Notes: a model not told the origin generated them from the letters alone. A stretch of DNA of 64,000 nt from Blastococcus sp. HT6-30 (GCF_039729015.1 NZ_CP155792.1:578001-642000); one strand, 5' to 3'; positions 26,531 to 35,125 are shown, counted from the first letter of the stretch. Numbers and translations: made by a program.

Positions 26531-27451
26531 ATGTCGACGTCCAGCACCCGTCCGGCCCGGAAGGCGGTCATCCCCGTCGCAGGCATGGGCACCCGGTTCC
26601 TGCCCGCCACCAAGGCCGTGCCCAAGGAGCTGCTGCCGGTGGTGGACCGGCCAGCGCTGCAGTACATCGTCGAGGAGGCCGCCCGCGCCGGGCTGCCCGA
26701 GGTCTTGATGGTCACCGGCCGGAACAAGGCCGCCATCGAGGACTTCTTCGACCGCACGCCCGAGCTGGAGGCCGCCCTGGAGAAGAAGGGCGACGCCTCG
26801 CGGCTGGCCGCCGTGCACGAGTCCACCGAGGTCGCGCAGGTGCACTTCGTCCGCCAGGGCGAGGCGCGAGGGCTGGGCCACGCGGTGCTCCAGGCGGCCG
26901 CCTTCGTCGGCGACGAGCCGTTCGCGGTGCTGCTGGGCGACGACCTGATCGACGCCCGCGACCACCTGCTCGAGCAGATGCTCACCGTGCAGGCCCAGCA
27001 CGGTGGCTCGGTGGTCGCGCTGCTCGACGTCGGCCGGGAGAACATCGACAAGTACGGCGCCGTGGCCGTCGAGCCGACCGCTGACGGCGGCGACGTCGTC
27101 GCGATCACCGGTCTGGTCGAGAAGCCGCCGGTCGACGAGGCGCCCAGCAGCCTGGCGATCATCGGCCGCTACGTGCTCGCCCCGGAGATCTTCGAGGTGC
27201 TCCGGAAGACGCCCCCCGGCCGCGGCGGGGAGATCCAGCTGACCGATGCGCTGGCCACGCTGGTCGAGCGCGGTGCGCCCGTCCACGGGGTGGTCTTCAG
27301 CGGCCGGCGCTACGACACCGGCGACAAGCTGGACTACCTCAAGGCCGTCATCCAGCTGGCCGTCGAGCGCGACGACCTCGGCCCATCGCTGCGCGGCTGG
27401 CTGCGGAACTTCGTCACCGAGCTGCCCGCCGAGGGCGCGTCGTCGTCCTGA
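26531..27451 (+). CDS. galU: UTP--glucose-1-phosphate uridylyltransferase
   Basis: GalU makes UDP-glucose from UTP and glucose-1-phosphate, the sugar donor for cell-wall polysaccharides, trehalose and glycolipids. The 306-residue protein has the nucleotidyl-transferase start AVIPVAGMGTRFLPATKAVPKELLPV, with the GxGTRxLPxTKxxPKEMLP consensus. It continues with VDRPALQYIVEEA, ALLGDDLIDA with the metal-binding Asp, and the UDP-sugar region RRYDTGDKLDYLKAV. It heads the conserved galU-glp-rimJ-sepX order and could feed the polysaccharide locus at the end of the window. Confidence 0.97.
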   Translation: MSTSSTRPARKAVIPVAGMGTRFLPATKAVPKELLPVVDRPALQYIVEEAARAGLPEVLMVTGRNKAAIEDFFDRTPELEAALEKKGDASRLAAVHESTEVAQVHFVRQGEARGLGHAVLQAAAFVGDEPFAVLLGDDLIDARDHLLEQMLTVQAQHGGSVVALLDVGRENIDKYGAVAVEPTADGGDVVAITGLVEKPPVDEAPSSLAIIGRYVLAPEIFEVLRKTPPGRGGEIQLTDALATLVERGAPVHGVVFSGRRYDTGDKLDYLKAVIQLAVERDDLGPSLRGWLRNFVTELPAEGASSS

Positions 27452-27563
27452 CCGGCGCCCGCGAGGGCACGATCGGACCGCGGCGCGACGCCGGCCCCCT
27501 CCGGGCCGGCGCCGCCGCAGGTGCGGCGCCGGCGGACGGCGCCGCGGGACGACGGTGGTGAGG

Positions 27564-29015
27564 ATGTCCGGGCAGAACGACGACGGCAGCATCGGCGGCG
27601 GAGGTTCCCGGGTTCACCGGGACACCGCCCAGGTCGACATGCCCATGGCGCCACCGCGGGTCACCGGCCCGGTCGGGCCGCGCGGCACCCAGGCCGGGTC
27701 CGGGCCCCCCGGCGACCAGGTGCCCGCGCCGCGCGGGGCCACCGGCCCCGTCCCGCTGCCGGCCGACGGCCGCTCCGACGCCTCGCCGCAGGTGCGCACC
27801 GTCGAGCGGCACCTCGACGAGATCCTCGCCGCGGTCCCGCAGCCGGACCCGATCGAGCTGGCGGTGCTCGACGCGCAGGGGCTGCTGTGCGCCGAGGACG
27901 TCGTCAGCCAGCGGGCGCTGCCCGCCTTCGACCAGGCGGCGCTGGACGGCTACGCCGCCCGGGCCGAGGACGTCGCCGCCGCCACCGTGGCCGAGCCGGT
28001 GGAGCTCCCCGTCGTCGGCGAGAGCGGGGCGGGGGTCGGCGAGCCGTCGTCGATCGGGCCGGGGCTGGCGCTCAAGGTGGCCGCCGGGGCGATGCTCCCC
28101 TCCGGCGCCGACGTCGTCGTGCCGGGGGTGTGGACCGACAACGGTGCGGCCCGGGTCTCGGTCCTCGCCGGGCCGCCGGCCGGCAGCTACGTCCGCCTCA
28201 CCGGTGACGACGTCGCCCCGGGGGACCCCGCGGTGCACGTCGGGACCCCGATCGGCCCCGCCCAGATCAGCCTGCTCGCAGCCGTCGGGCGCGAGCGCGT
28301 GCTCGTCCGGCCACGACCGCGGGTCGCCGTGCTGAGCGCCGGCCCCGAACTGGTGGACGTGAGCGCCACCCCCGCGCCCGGCCAGGCGGTCGACGTCAAC
28401 AGCTACGCGCTGGCCGCCGCGGCCCGGGACGCCGGTGCCGACGCCTACCGGTCGGGCATCCTGCCGAGCGACCAGCGGCGCCTGACCGAGGTGCTGGAGA
28501 GCCAGCTGCTGCGTAGCGACCTGGTGCTGATCTCCGGCACTTTCGGCAGCGGCGGGTTCGACATGGTGCAGGAGGCGCTCGCCGGTCTCGGCCGGATGCG
28601 GTTCCGCCAGGTCGCGATGCACCCCGGGCCCGCGCAGGGCTTCGGCCGGCTGGGCCGCGACGAGGTGCCGGTCATCTGCGTGCCGGGGGAGCCCGTCGCC
28701 GCGCTGGTCGCCTTCGAGGTGTTCGTCCGGCCCGCCATCCGGTTGATGCTCGGCAAGCGCCAGCTGTTCCGTCGGACCGTGCAGGCGATCGCCGGCCAGC
28801 AGCTGCTCTCCCCGCTGGGGTACCGCCAGTACCTGCACGGCACCGTGATGCGGCACCCCGACGGCGGCTACGTGGTGGAGCCGGTGGGTGAGGCCACCGA
28901 CGCCCTCCTGGCCCGGATGGCGCGGGCGAACTGCCTGATCGTCATCGACGAGGACGTCACCGAGGTCGCCGCCGGCGGTCTGGTCACCGTCATGCCGCTG
29001 CTGCTCGGCGGCTGA
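27564..29015 (+). CDS. glp: Gephyrin-like molybdotransferase Glp (MoeA family)
   Basis: The 483-residue MoeA-family protein carries ALPAFDQAALDGYAARAEDV, AAGAMLPSGADVVVPG, VDVNSYALAAAARDAGAD, the MoCF-domain GTFGSGGFDMVQEAL and the late AMHPGPAQGFGRLG...VPVICVPGEPVAALVAFE. MoeA inserts molybdate into molybdopterin. In corynebacteria the copy in this genomic position (Glp) has been described as a divisome protein that binds FtsZ and the membrane receptor GlpR. The neighbouring sepX/glpR gene makes that role likely here. The first ~75 residues are a Gly/Pro-rich tail not needed by MoeA. The ATG at 27564 is preceded by GTGAGG. Confidence 0.9.
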   Translation: MSGQNDDGSIGGGGSRVHRDTAQVDMPMAPPRVTGPVGPRGTQAGSGPPGDQVPAPRGATGPVPLPADGRSDASPQVRTVERHLDEILAAVPQPDPIELAVLDAQGLLCAEDVVSQRALPAFDQAALDGYAARAEDVAAATVAEPVELPVVGESGAGVGEPSSIGPGLALKVAAGAMLPSGADVVVPGVWTDNGAARVSVLAGPPAGSYVRLTGDDVAPGDPAVHVGTPIGPAQISLLAAVGRERVLVRPRPRVAVLSAGPELVDVSATPAPGQAVDVNSYALAAAARDAGADAYRSGILPSDQRRLTEVLESQLLRSDLVLISGTFGSGGFDMVQEALAGLGRMRFRQVAMHPGPAQGFGRLGRDEVPVICVPGEPVAALVAFEVFVRPAIRLMLGKRQLFRRTVQAIAGQQLLSPLGYRQYLHGTVMRHPDGGYVVEPVGEATDALLARMARANCLIVIDEDVTEVAAGGLVTVMPLLLGG

Positions 29016-29023
29016 CGCGACCC

Positions 29024-29656
29024 GTGATCGATCCCGTCCTGCACCCGGGCTGGCCCGCGAGCCTGGCCTGGGGCCCGGTGGAGCTCCACCCGCTGCGCCG
29101 GGACGACGCCGCGGAGTGGAGCCGCCTCCGGCTGGCCAACGAGGACTGGCTCCGCCCGTGGGAGCCGACCGCCACCGTCGGCTGGCAGGCCCGGCACGCC
29201 CCGGCCGCCTACCGGGCGATGCGACGGGTGATGGCCCGCCGGGCACGGCAGGGCGCCTCGCTGCCGTTCGCCGTCCGGGTCGAGGGCCGCCTGGTCGGTC
29301 AGGTGACGGTGGACAACATCGTGCGGGGCGCGCTGCGCGCAGGATCCCTCGGCTACTGGATCGACCGCTCGGCCGCCGGGCGGGGCGTCGCCTCGCTGGC
29401 GGTGGCCCTGGTGTGCGACCACGCGTTCGGCCCCGCGGGCCTGCACCGCCTGCAGGCCGACATCCGGCCGGAGAACCTCTCGAGCCAGCGACTGGTGGAG
29501 CGGCTGGGGTTCCAGCGGGAGGGCCTGCTACGGCGCTACCTGGACATCGACGGCGGCTGGCGCGACCACCTGGCGTACGCCCTGCTCGCCGAGGACCTGC
29601 CGGGCGGGGTGCTCGACCGCTGGCGAGGGATGGCCCCGGGTCGACCCGTCGACTGA
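29024..29656 (+). CDS. RimJ/RimL-like GNAT N-acetyltransferase
   Basis: The 210-residue GNAT protein has the RimJ/RimL pattern: VELHPLRRDDAAEWSRLR near the start, RVEGRLVGQVTVDNI, LGYWIDRSAAGRGVASLAVAL containing the acetyl-CoA loop, LHRLQADIRPENLSSQRLVERLGFQREGLLRRYLDIDGGWRDH. Relatives acetylate the N-termini of ribosomal proteins. It follows glp by 8 nt (GTG start at 29024) and precedes sepX/glpR, the same order as Rv0994-Rv0995-Rv0996, so a link to that module is plausible though unproven. The true substrate is unknown. Confidence 0.92.
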   Translation: MIDPVLHPGWPASLAWGPVELHPLRRDDAAEWSRLRLANEDWLRPWEPTATVGWQARHAPAAYRAMRRVMARRARQGASLPFAVRVEGRLVGQVTVDNIVRGALRAGSLGYWIDRSAAGRGVASLAVALVCDHAFGPAGLHRLQADIRPENLSSQRLVERLGFQREGLLRRYLDIDGGWRDHLAYALLAEDLPGGVLDRWRGMAPGRPVD

Positions 29657-29834
29657 TCGGCTCGCCGACATAGCACGCACGGTGGGCGTCGCCGGGGTGG
29701 ATGACGAGGACGCGCCGTCCGTCGTCACACCGGTCCCACAACACATCGGCGACACGCCCGCGCGCCTCCCTGATCCCGCCCGCCCTGCTGCATAACCTCG
29801 CCCGGCGAGTGGCTGATGTGACAGGTGGTGTCGT

Positions 29835-30566
29835 ATGGGATCGGGCGTGCTTCTGGCGGCTCTGGTCGTGCTGTGGTTCGTCGTGCTGGTGCCCATGGTG
29901 GTGACCCGCGGCGACGGGCAGGACTGCCGGGCGGAGCCTGCCGACTCGGGTCGGACGTTGCAGCGGCGGAGGTCGGTGGACACGGTGCGGCACGCGGAGA
30001 CCGAGCGGGTGTCGATCGACCGCGAGGTCCTGCGCACCAGCGGCGAGCTGAGGGTGGACGTGCACGCGGCGCGCCGCCGTGCGCTGGGTGGCCTGGTGGC
30101 CCTCACGGTCGCGTCGCTGGCCGGCGCGCTGCTCCTCACGCCGTGGCTGTGGATCGCCCAGGCGTTCTTCACCCTCGCGACGGTCGGCTACGTGCTCGTG
30201 CTGCGGAAGGTGGTCCGCCGCGAGCGGCTCGCCGCCCGCCGCGCCGCCCGGGCCGCCGCGCGGCAGGCCGCGCGCGCCTCGGTCCGCCCCGCCGCCCGTC
30301 CGGCGCCCGCGCCGGCCCCGGCGCCCGTCCAGCGCACGGCCTCCGCCGAGGTGCACGGGACGGTCGCGCAGGACGCCCTGCCCGGGCTGCAGCACCCGAG
30401 CCTCCCGCTCGCCCCGGTGCACACACTCCGCCCGGGGCGGGTCGTCGCCGCCCGCACGCCGGCGCCCGCCGGCTGGCAGAACAGCGCCGTGGTGGGCCTC
30501 GACGACGACGACATCGGCTTCGCCGACATCGACGAGTACGAGCCGCCGCGCGCGGCCAACGCCTGA
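29835..30566 (+). CDS. sepX: Divisome membrane protein SepX/GlpR
   Basis: The 243-residue protein begins with a transmembrane helix MGSGVLLAALVVLWFVVLVPMVV, followed by a charged region holding RTLQRRRSVDTVRH. Two further helices form a hairpin (about residues 84-118), and the rest is a long Ala/Arg/Pro-rich cytoplasmic tail ending in an acidic DDDDIGFADIDEYEPP. This layout and the position after galU-glp-rimJ match SepX of Streptomyces and GlpR of corynebacteria, a membrane receptor for Glp and part of the cell-division machinery. Assignment is by topology and synteny. A TAACCT box (29793-29798) may be the -10. A strong terminator follows the gene. Confidence 0.85.
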   Translation: MGSGVLLAALVVLWFVVLVPMVVTRGDGQDCRAEPADSGRTLQRRRSVDTVRHAETERVSIDREVLRTSGELRVDVHAARRRALGGLVALTVASLAGALLLTPWLWIAQAFFTLATVGYVLVLRKVVRRERLAARRAARAAARQAARASVRPAARPAPAPAPAPVQRTASAEVHGTVAQDALPGLQHPSLPLAPVHTLRPGRVVAARTPAPAGWQNSAVVGLDDDDIGFADIDEYEPPRAANA

Positions 30567-30580
30567 GCGGTCGCCTGCGA

Positions 30581-30615
30581 CTCTCCGGCCCCGCCCCGGT
30601 GGCAGGGCCGGAGAG
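30581..30615 (+). terminator. Terminator after sepX/glpR
   Basis: An 11-bp perfect inverted repeat (CTCTCCGGCCC at 30581-30591 and GGGCCGGAGAG at 30605-30615) with a 13-nt loop begins 14 nt after the sepX stop. It separates the glp-rimJ-sepX unit from the tRNA-Ala gene. Confidence 0.7.
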
Positions 30616-30624
30616 GCCTGGCGG

Positions 30625-30630
30625 TAGTCT
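30625..30630 (+). promoter_or_regulatory. -10 box TAGTCT for tRNA-Ala
   Basis: TAGTCT ends 13 nt before the mature 5' end of the tRNA-Ala gene, a normal spacing for a tRNA promoter in actinobacteria. No good -35 could be picked out. Confidence 0.45.
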
Positions 30631-30643
30631 TCCTCCAGCACTT

Positions 30644-30720
30644 GGGGCTGTGGCGCAGACCGGTAGCGCACCTCGTTCGCATCGAGGGGGTCAGGGGTTC
30701 AAATCCCCTCAGCTCCACCA
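30644..30720 (+). tRNA. tRNA-Ala (anticodon CGC)
   Basis: A cloverleaf folds with acceptor GGGGCTG/CAGCTCC (one G-T pair), D-stem GCGC/GCGC, anticodon arm CCTCG-TTCGCAT-CGAGG (anticodon CGC, reading GCG), T-arm AGGGG-TTCAAAT-CCCCT, discriminator A and an encoded CCA. Confidence 0.96.
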
Positions 30721-30851
30721 GCACAGCGTCGGCGCCGTCGGGGTCCCACCCCGGCGGCGCCGACGTCGTTGTGTCGGACGGCGGATCGCACCGCCGCGAC
30801 CGCTAGGCTCCCCGGCGACACGGGGCAGGGCGTCCCGCAGGAGGCGGTTGC

Positions 30852-31496
30852 GTGGCTGAGACACCCGTGGGCGCCCCCTCCTCGTCGGGGCGGGCCCGCG
30901 GGCGGGCCGGCGACAGCGCCGCCACCCGCCAGCTCATCATCGACGTCGCCGCCCAGGAGTTCAGCGAACGCGGGTACGCGGCCACGTCCCTCGCCGGCAT
31001 CGTCGCCGGCACCGGGATGACCAAGGGTGCGCTCTACTGGCACTTCGAGTCCAAGGAGAGCGTGGCGATCGCGGTCGTCCACCAGATGTTCGAGACCTGG
31101 CCGGTCATGCTGCGCGGGGTGATGGACTCCCACGACGACGCGCTCGCAGCACTGGTCGCCGTCACCTACGTGGCGGGGGAGCAGTTCGCGCGGGACCCGG
31201 TCGTCCAGGCCTCCAAGCGGCTGATGTCCGAGCTCCCGCCGGACGCCCTGGCCAAGCTGCCGCAGCCCTACGTCGGCTGGCAGCACGCGCTGACCCAGCT
31301 GATCACCGAGGGGCAGCAGCGGGGGCAGATCAACGCTGCGGCCGACCCGGTGGGCACCGCCCAGGTCATCGTGGCGAGCTTCTTCGGCATGCAGCAGGTC
31401 TCGCAGGAGCTCAGCGCCCGGCGCGACCTCGCCGGCCGGCTGGACTCGTTCTGGTCGCTGGTCCTCCCGCAGCTGCAGCCCGGCTCCCCGGCCTGA
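30852..31496 (+). CDS. TetR/AcrR-family transcriptional regulator (ScbR-like)
   Basis: The 214-residue regulator has an N-terminal TetR helix-turn-helix (residues 26-75: TRQLIIDVAAQEFSERGYAA, LAGIVAGTGMTKGALYWHF, SKESVAIAV). A C-terminal all-helical ligand domain follows, with QASKRLMSELPPDALAKLPQPY and the LITEGQQRGQI segment usual in ScbR/autoregulator-receptor relatives. Those bind gamma-butyrolactone-type signals, but no synthase gene is nearby. AGGAGG lies 9 nt before the GTG start at 30852, and a TAGGCT box at about 30803-30808 is a likely -10. Target genes and ligand are unknown. Confidence 0.88.
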   Translation: MAETPVGAPSSSGRARGRAGDSAATRQLIIDVAAQEFSERGYAATSLAGIVAGTGMTKGALYWHFESKESVAIAVVHQMFETWPVMLRGVMDSHDDALAALVAVTYVAGEQFARDPVVQASKRLMSELPPDALAKLPQPYVGWQHALTQLITEGQQRGQINAAADPVGTAQVIVASFFGMQQVSQELSARRDLAGRLDSFWSLVLPQLQPGSPA

Positions 31497-31643
31497 CCGC
31501 CGGGCGGGAATCCCCGCCATGACGACACCGGCGCCGGGCACCCCGCGGGGTGCCCGCCCCGCGCGGGCGCGGGTCGCTGTCGCGCCGAGGGAACGCTGCT
31601 CGACGTGGGGCCCCAGGCCGCAACCACGCGCGGCCACCCCGAG

Positions 31644-33179
31644 TCAGAACCATGACGGGAACCACATGCGCTGCAGCCACTCCGCGTGCGAGAGGGGCTG
31701 CCCGGTGAGCACCGGCCAGAAGTGGACGAAGGTGGCCGCCACGACGGCGACGTAGCCGCAGGCGGCGGCCAGGCCGACACGCCGGCGCCACTCGGCCGCG
31801 CCAGGGCGCCCCACCACGTCCTGCAGCGCCAGCGCGACCGCGAGCACGAAGAACGGGAGGACCGGCGCCATGTAGAAGATGAACATCGTGCGCTCGAGGT
31901 TCACGAACCAGGTCAGCCAGCCCGCCGCGATGCCGACGGCGACGGTCAGGGCCGCCGGATCCCGCCGCGCGACGATCCGCCACAGCAGCCAGACCGCCGC
32001 GGGCGCGAAGGCCAGCCACAGGGTCGGCGTCCCGACCATGAGGATGTAGCGCACCACCTGCTCGCCCTCGGCGTCGACGAGGCCCTGAGGGTTCCACAGC
32101 AGGATCGGTCGGCCGTTGACCAGCCACGACCAGGGCCCGGACTCCCACGGGTGCGGGCTGGACAGGCCGTTGTGGAACCGGAGCCACTCGGCGTGCTGGT
32201 GCCACAGCGAGCGCAGCGCGTCGGGCACCCACGGGAACGCCGTCTCCGGGTTCTGCTGGGCCCAGGCCTTGCCCTGCGACGTCTCGCCGAGGAACCAGCC
32301 GGTGAAGCTCGCGAGGTACGTGAGCACCGGCACGGCGGCCAGTGCCCAGAGCGCACCGGGCAGCCCGCGGCGGGCCGCCGTCCGGGTGGGCCGCCGCACC
32401 CCGGCCTCGCGCCAGGCCGCGCGGTCCCAGAACAGCGACAGGACGGCGAAGAAGGCGAGGAACCAGACCCCGCTCCACTTGACCGCACAGGCGCAGCCGA
32501 ACAGGAACCCGGCGGCGATCCGCCAGCCGCGCGGCCCGAGCCGGAACCCGCCGCCCGCGACCTCGCCGGCCGCCCGGACCCGGGCCCGCACGACGTCGCG
32601 GTCGACGAGCAGGCAGGCGACCGCACCCAGCACGAACACCTGCAGGAACACGTCCAGCAGGCCGATGCGGGAGATCGTGAACGCGAAGCCGTCCACCAGC
32701 AGGAGCAGCCCGGCGAACAGGCCGACCGTCGTCGACCCGGTCAGCCTGCGGGCCAGCCGGAACAGCACGACGACGGCGATCGAGCCCGCCACCGCCGACG
32801 GGAAGCGCCAGCCGAAGGAGTTGTAGCCGAACAGCAGCTCCCCGGCCGCGATCAGCCACTTTCCCAGCGGCGGGTGGACGATGAAGGAGTAGCCGCGGTT
32901 GTACTCGTGGCCCCAGACGAGCAGCTCCTGCGCCTCCGGCGGGTAGTACGCCTCGTCGAACAGCAGGTCGCGCGGGTAGCCGATGCCCCAGAGCCGGACG
33001 GTGAGGGCGAGCGCGCCCAGGACGGCGGCGATGATCCACGCCGTCCGGCGGTCACCGGGCAGCGGTGGGACGACGTCCCTGCGCGGCCGGGGAGGAGGCA
33101 GGCGGCGCACCCTCGGGGGCACCGGAGGCGGAGCACCCTGCGGGTCCCCGCCCACCCGTTCGGGCGTCAGCACCGCCAT
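31644..33179 (-). CDS. pmt: Dolichyl-phosphate-mannose--protein mannosyltransferase
   Basis: This 511-residue membrane enzyme moves mannose from polyprenyl-phosphate-mannose to Ser/Thr of exported proteins. It has 11 or so transmembrane helices. The first extracytoplasmic loop carries the catalytic acidic residues in LLFDEAYYPPEAQELL and the HPPLGKWLIAAGELLFG motif, and ISRIGLLDVFLQVFVL is the conserved next element. The C-terminal block NLERTMFIFYMAPVLPF is typical of actinobacterial Pmt. It is divergent from rsmI, exactly as Rv1002c/Rv1003 in M. tuberculosis. A TACCCT box 6 nt before the ATG suggests a leaderless transcript. Confidence 0.95.
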   Translation of the reverse strand: MAVLTPERVGGDPQGAPPPVPPRVRRLPPPRPRRDVVPPLPGDRRTAWIIAAVLGALALTVRLWGIGYPRDLLFDEAYYPPEAQELLVWGHEYNRGYSFIVHPPLGKWLIAAGELLFGYNSFGWRFPSAVAGSIAVVVLFRLARRLTGSTTVGLFAGLLLLVDGFAFTISRIGLLDVFLQVFVLGAVACLLVDRDVVRARVRAAGEVAGGGFRLGPRGWRIAAGFLFGCACAVKWSGVWFLAFFAVLSLFWDRAAWREAGVRRPTRTAARRGLPGALWALAAVPVLTYLASFTGWFLGETSQGKAWAQQNPETAFPWVPDALRSLWHQHAEWLRFHNGLSSPHPWESGPWSWLVNGRPILLWNPQGLVDAEGEQVVRYILMVGTPTLWLAFAPAAVWLLWRIVARRDPAALTVAVGIAAGWLTWFVNLERTMFIFYMAPVLPFFVLAVALALQDVVGRPGAAEWRRRVGLAAACGYVAVVAATFVHFWPVLTGQPLSHAEWLQRMWFPSWF

Positions 33180-33185
33180 GCGGTC

Positions 33186-33191
33186 AGGGTA
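33186..33191 (-). promoter_or_regulatory. -10 box TACCCT for pmt (leaderless)
   Basis: On the minus strand TACCCT plus six bases leads directly to the pmt ATG at 33179. The TANNNT form and spacing match the other leaderless candidates in this window. Confidence 0.4.
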
Positions 33192-33210
33192 GACAACGGA
33201 CCGGCCTGCC

Positions 33211-33257
33211 CTCCGGCACTCGCAGGCTCGCGCCGGGCCCCTGCGGGCGGGCCGGAG
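33211..33257. repeat. Nested palindrome between divergent pmt and rsmI
   Basis: Outer arms CTCCGGC (33211-33217) and GCCGGAG (33251-33257) enclose a second pair CGCAGG (33221-33226) and CCTGCG (33240-33245). Because both genes point away from it, it is not a normal terminator. It could be a REP-type repeat or an operator. Confidence 0.4.
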
Positions 33258-33283
33258 AGACGGGTCGTGGCAGGCTCGTCGGC

Positions 33284-34138
33284 GTGAGCGGACGGCTGGT
33301 GCTGGGTGGCGCGCCCCTCGGGCAACCCGGGGACGTCGGTCCGCGGCTGCGGGCGGCGATGGCCACCGCCGACGTCCTCGCGTGCGAGGACACGCGGCGG
33401 CTGCACCGGCTGGCCGCCGACCTCGAGGTCACGCTGACCGGCCGGGTGGTCACCTTCCACGAGTCGGTGGAGCGCGCCCGGCTGCCCGGGCTGCTGGCGG
33501 CCCTGGCCGAAGGCCGGACGGTGCTGCTGCTCACCGACGCCGGGATGCCCTCGGTCTCCGACCCGGGCTACACGCTGGTACGTGCGGCGATCGACGCCGG
33601 CATCGAGGTGACCTCGGTGCCGGGGCCGTCCGCGGTGATCACGGCGCTCGCGGTCTCCGGCCTGCCGGTGGACCGCTTCTGCTTCGAGGGCTTCCTGCCG
33701 CGCAAGGGCGGCGAGCGGCGGTCCCGGTTCGCCGGGCTGGCCGACGAGCGCCGCACGATGGTGTTCTTCGAGTCCCCGCACCGGCTGGCCGACGCGCTCG
33801 CCGACGCCGCGGCCGTGCTGGGGGACGACCGGCCGGCCGCCGTCTGCCGGGAGCTGACCAAGACCCACGAGGAGGTCCGGCGCGGCGGGCTGGCCGAACT
33901 CGCCACCTGGGCCGCCGACGGGGTGCGCGGCGAGATCACCCTCGTCGTCGCCGGGGCGCCGGAGCGGGCGGTGGACCTGACGCCTGCCGAGCTGGCGGCG
34001 GAGGTCGCGGCGGAGGAGGCGGCCGGCGCGCCCCGCAAGGACGCGATCCGGGCGGTCATGGCCCGCACCGGGCTGCCGCGCCGCGCCGTCTACGACGCCG
34101 TCGTTGCCGCCAAGTCCCCCCGCGCGCCCAAGGCATAG
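33284..34138 (+). CDS. rsmI: 16S rRNA (cytidine1402-2'-O)-methyltransferase
   Basis: RsmI methylates the ribose of C1402 in the decoding centre of 16S rRNA using S-adenosylmethionine. The 284-residue protein shows the tetrapyrrole-methylase fold: LVLGGAPLGQPGDVGPRLR, the CEDTRRLHRLAADL motif, LLLTDAGMPSVSDPGYTLVRAA, VTSVPGPSAVITALAVSGLP and FESPHRLADAL. The GTG at 33284 starts the fold; the open frame upstream is not coding. The last two codons and stop (GCA TAG) lie within the left palindrome of the adjacent cassette, so the insertion appears to supply the end of this gene. Confidence 0.95.
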   Translation: MSGRLVLGGAPLGQPGDVGPRLRAAMATADVLACEDTRRLHRLAADLEVTLTGRVVTFHESVERARLPGLLAALAEGRTVLLLTDAGMPSVSDPGYTLVRAAIDAGIEVTSVPGPSAVITALAVSGLPVDRFCFEGFLPRKGGERRSRFAGLADERRTMVFFESPHRLADALADAAAVLGDDRPAAVCRELTKTHEEVRRGGLAELATWAADGVRGEITLVVAGAPERAVDLTPAELAAEVAAEEAAGAPRKDAIRAVMARTGLPRRAVYDAVVAAKSPRAPKA

Positions 34139-34191
34139 GAGGCTTTGCCTGCGGTTTCCACCCCCTGACCGTATGCAGAGCCTCCTATGCC
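34132..34191. repeat. Left terminal palindrome of the DUF559 cassette
   Basis: A perfect 13-bp inverted repeat GGCATAGGAGGCT (34132-34144) and AGCCTCCTATGCC (34179-34191) surrounds a 34-nt loop. The arm includes the rsmI stop codon. The whole 60 bp is repeated in inverted orientation, with about two-thirds identity in the loop, at 35217-35278. Confidence 0.85.
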
Positions 34192-34201
34192 GGGAAGTTC
34201 C

Positions 34202-35125
34202 TCAGCTCACTCGCAGCTGCGCCAGGCGGGCACGGTAGACCTCGAGCACCTTCGCTCGGACGCCCTCGGGATCACGTAGGACGTCCGCGTACGTGAATCG
34301 GAGGACGACCCAGCCGAGCGCGGCGAGCTCCCGGTCACGAGCCAGGTCCCTGCGGCGGTCTGCAGGTTCGGTGTGGTGCCGGGCGCCGTCCAGCTCGACC
34401 GCCAGCTTCACCTCCGGCCATGCCCGGTCGAGCCTGATCCGACGGCCCGGGAGCTGCACCTGGTGCTGGCCGACGCTCGACGGCAGCGAGCGGTGCCGGA
34501 AGACGCCGAGGACGCCGTGGGCCTCGAGCTCGCTCCTGCAGCCGTCGGTGATCAGGTCGATGGTCTGCCGCAGACCGCGCCGGCCGGGCACGTTCGGGCG
34601 CTCGGCCAGCGCCTCGTCGAGCTGCTCGGCGGTGACCAGTCCGCGGTTGGTCACGTCCAGGGCGAGCGGACGGCGATCCGCCGGCGGCAGCAGAGGCCAT
34701 GAGTCGACGAGGGCCCGGGGAAGTGCTGTCACGAGAAGACCACGTCGCTGCACGCACTGAGTCGACTCGGGGTCGAAGCGCAGCCGGCGGTGCACCAGCA
34801 GGTCGGGCGCCCCGGCCCTCTTGACGCGCTGGTCCACCGTCAGGTGCAGCGGCCGGTCGAGAGCGCGCAGCCCCCAGACGGCGAGCGCGGTCGTGTGGCT
34901 CAGGGCCGCGGCCGGCCCGGCGTGCAGGAGTGCCGCTCGCAGCACCGTCGCGTCGTCGTCGACCCCGTCGCGCAACCGGTACACCCTCGGGAAGATGCGG
35001 ACGAGGTGACGGCGGCCGACGTAGCTGTCGAGCACCTGGCGCGGCACTCGTTCGAGCAGCTGGCGGCGTGTGATCACGCCGCCGTGGTCGCGTACCGCCT
35101 CGCCGATCACCTGCCGCCAGTTCAT
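34202..35125 (-). CDS. AbiEi-type N-terminal domain / DUF559 (Vsr-like) nuclease-like protein
   Basis: The 307-residue protein starts with an AbiEi-like winged-helix domain (residues 3-50: VIGEAVRDHGGVITRRQLLE, GRRHLVRIFPRVYRL). It continues through a domain with ALLHAGPAAALSHTTALAVWGL and ends in a DUF559 PD-(D/E)xK/Vsr-like fold (residues 195-300: RSELEAHGVL, IRLDRAWPEVKLAVELDG, LAALGWVVLRFTYADVL). The Asp, the Glu of VELDG and the ALGWxVLRFTxxDV strand are the usual catalytic-core signs. Databases often label such proteins AbiEi antitoxin-like, yet no toxin gene (AbiEii) is adjacent. Third codon positions look less GC-rich than its neighbours, and palindromes flank it, suggesting acquisition. 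Function unknown. Confidence 0.8.
   Translation of the reverse strand: MNWRQVIGEAVRDHGGVITRRQLLERVPRQVLDSYVGRRHLVRIFPRVYRLRDGVDDDATVLRAALLHAGPAAALSHTTALAVWGLRALDRPLHLTVDQRVKRAGAPDLLVHRRLRFDPESTQCVQRRGLLVTALPRALVDSWPLLPPADRRPLALDVTNRGLVTAEQLDEALAERPNVPGRRGLRQTIDLITDGCRSELEAHGVLGVFRHRSLPSSVGQHQVQLPGRRIRLDRAWPEVKLAVELDGARHHTEPADRRRDLARDRELAALGWVVLRFTYADVLRDPEGVRAKVLEVYRARLAQLRVS

Noticed and set aside
34202-35125. Calling the cassette gene one half of an AbiE toxin-antitoxin system
   Set aside because: Only the N-terminal AbiEi-like helix domain fits. There is no AbiEii nucleotidyltransferase gene next to it, and the C-terminal part is a DUF559 nuclease-like fold.
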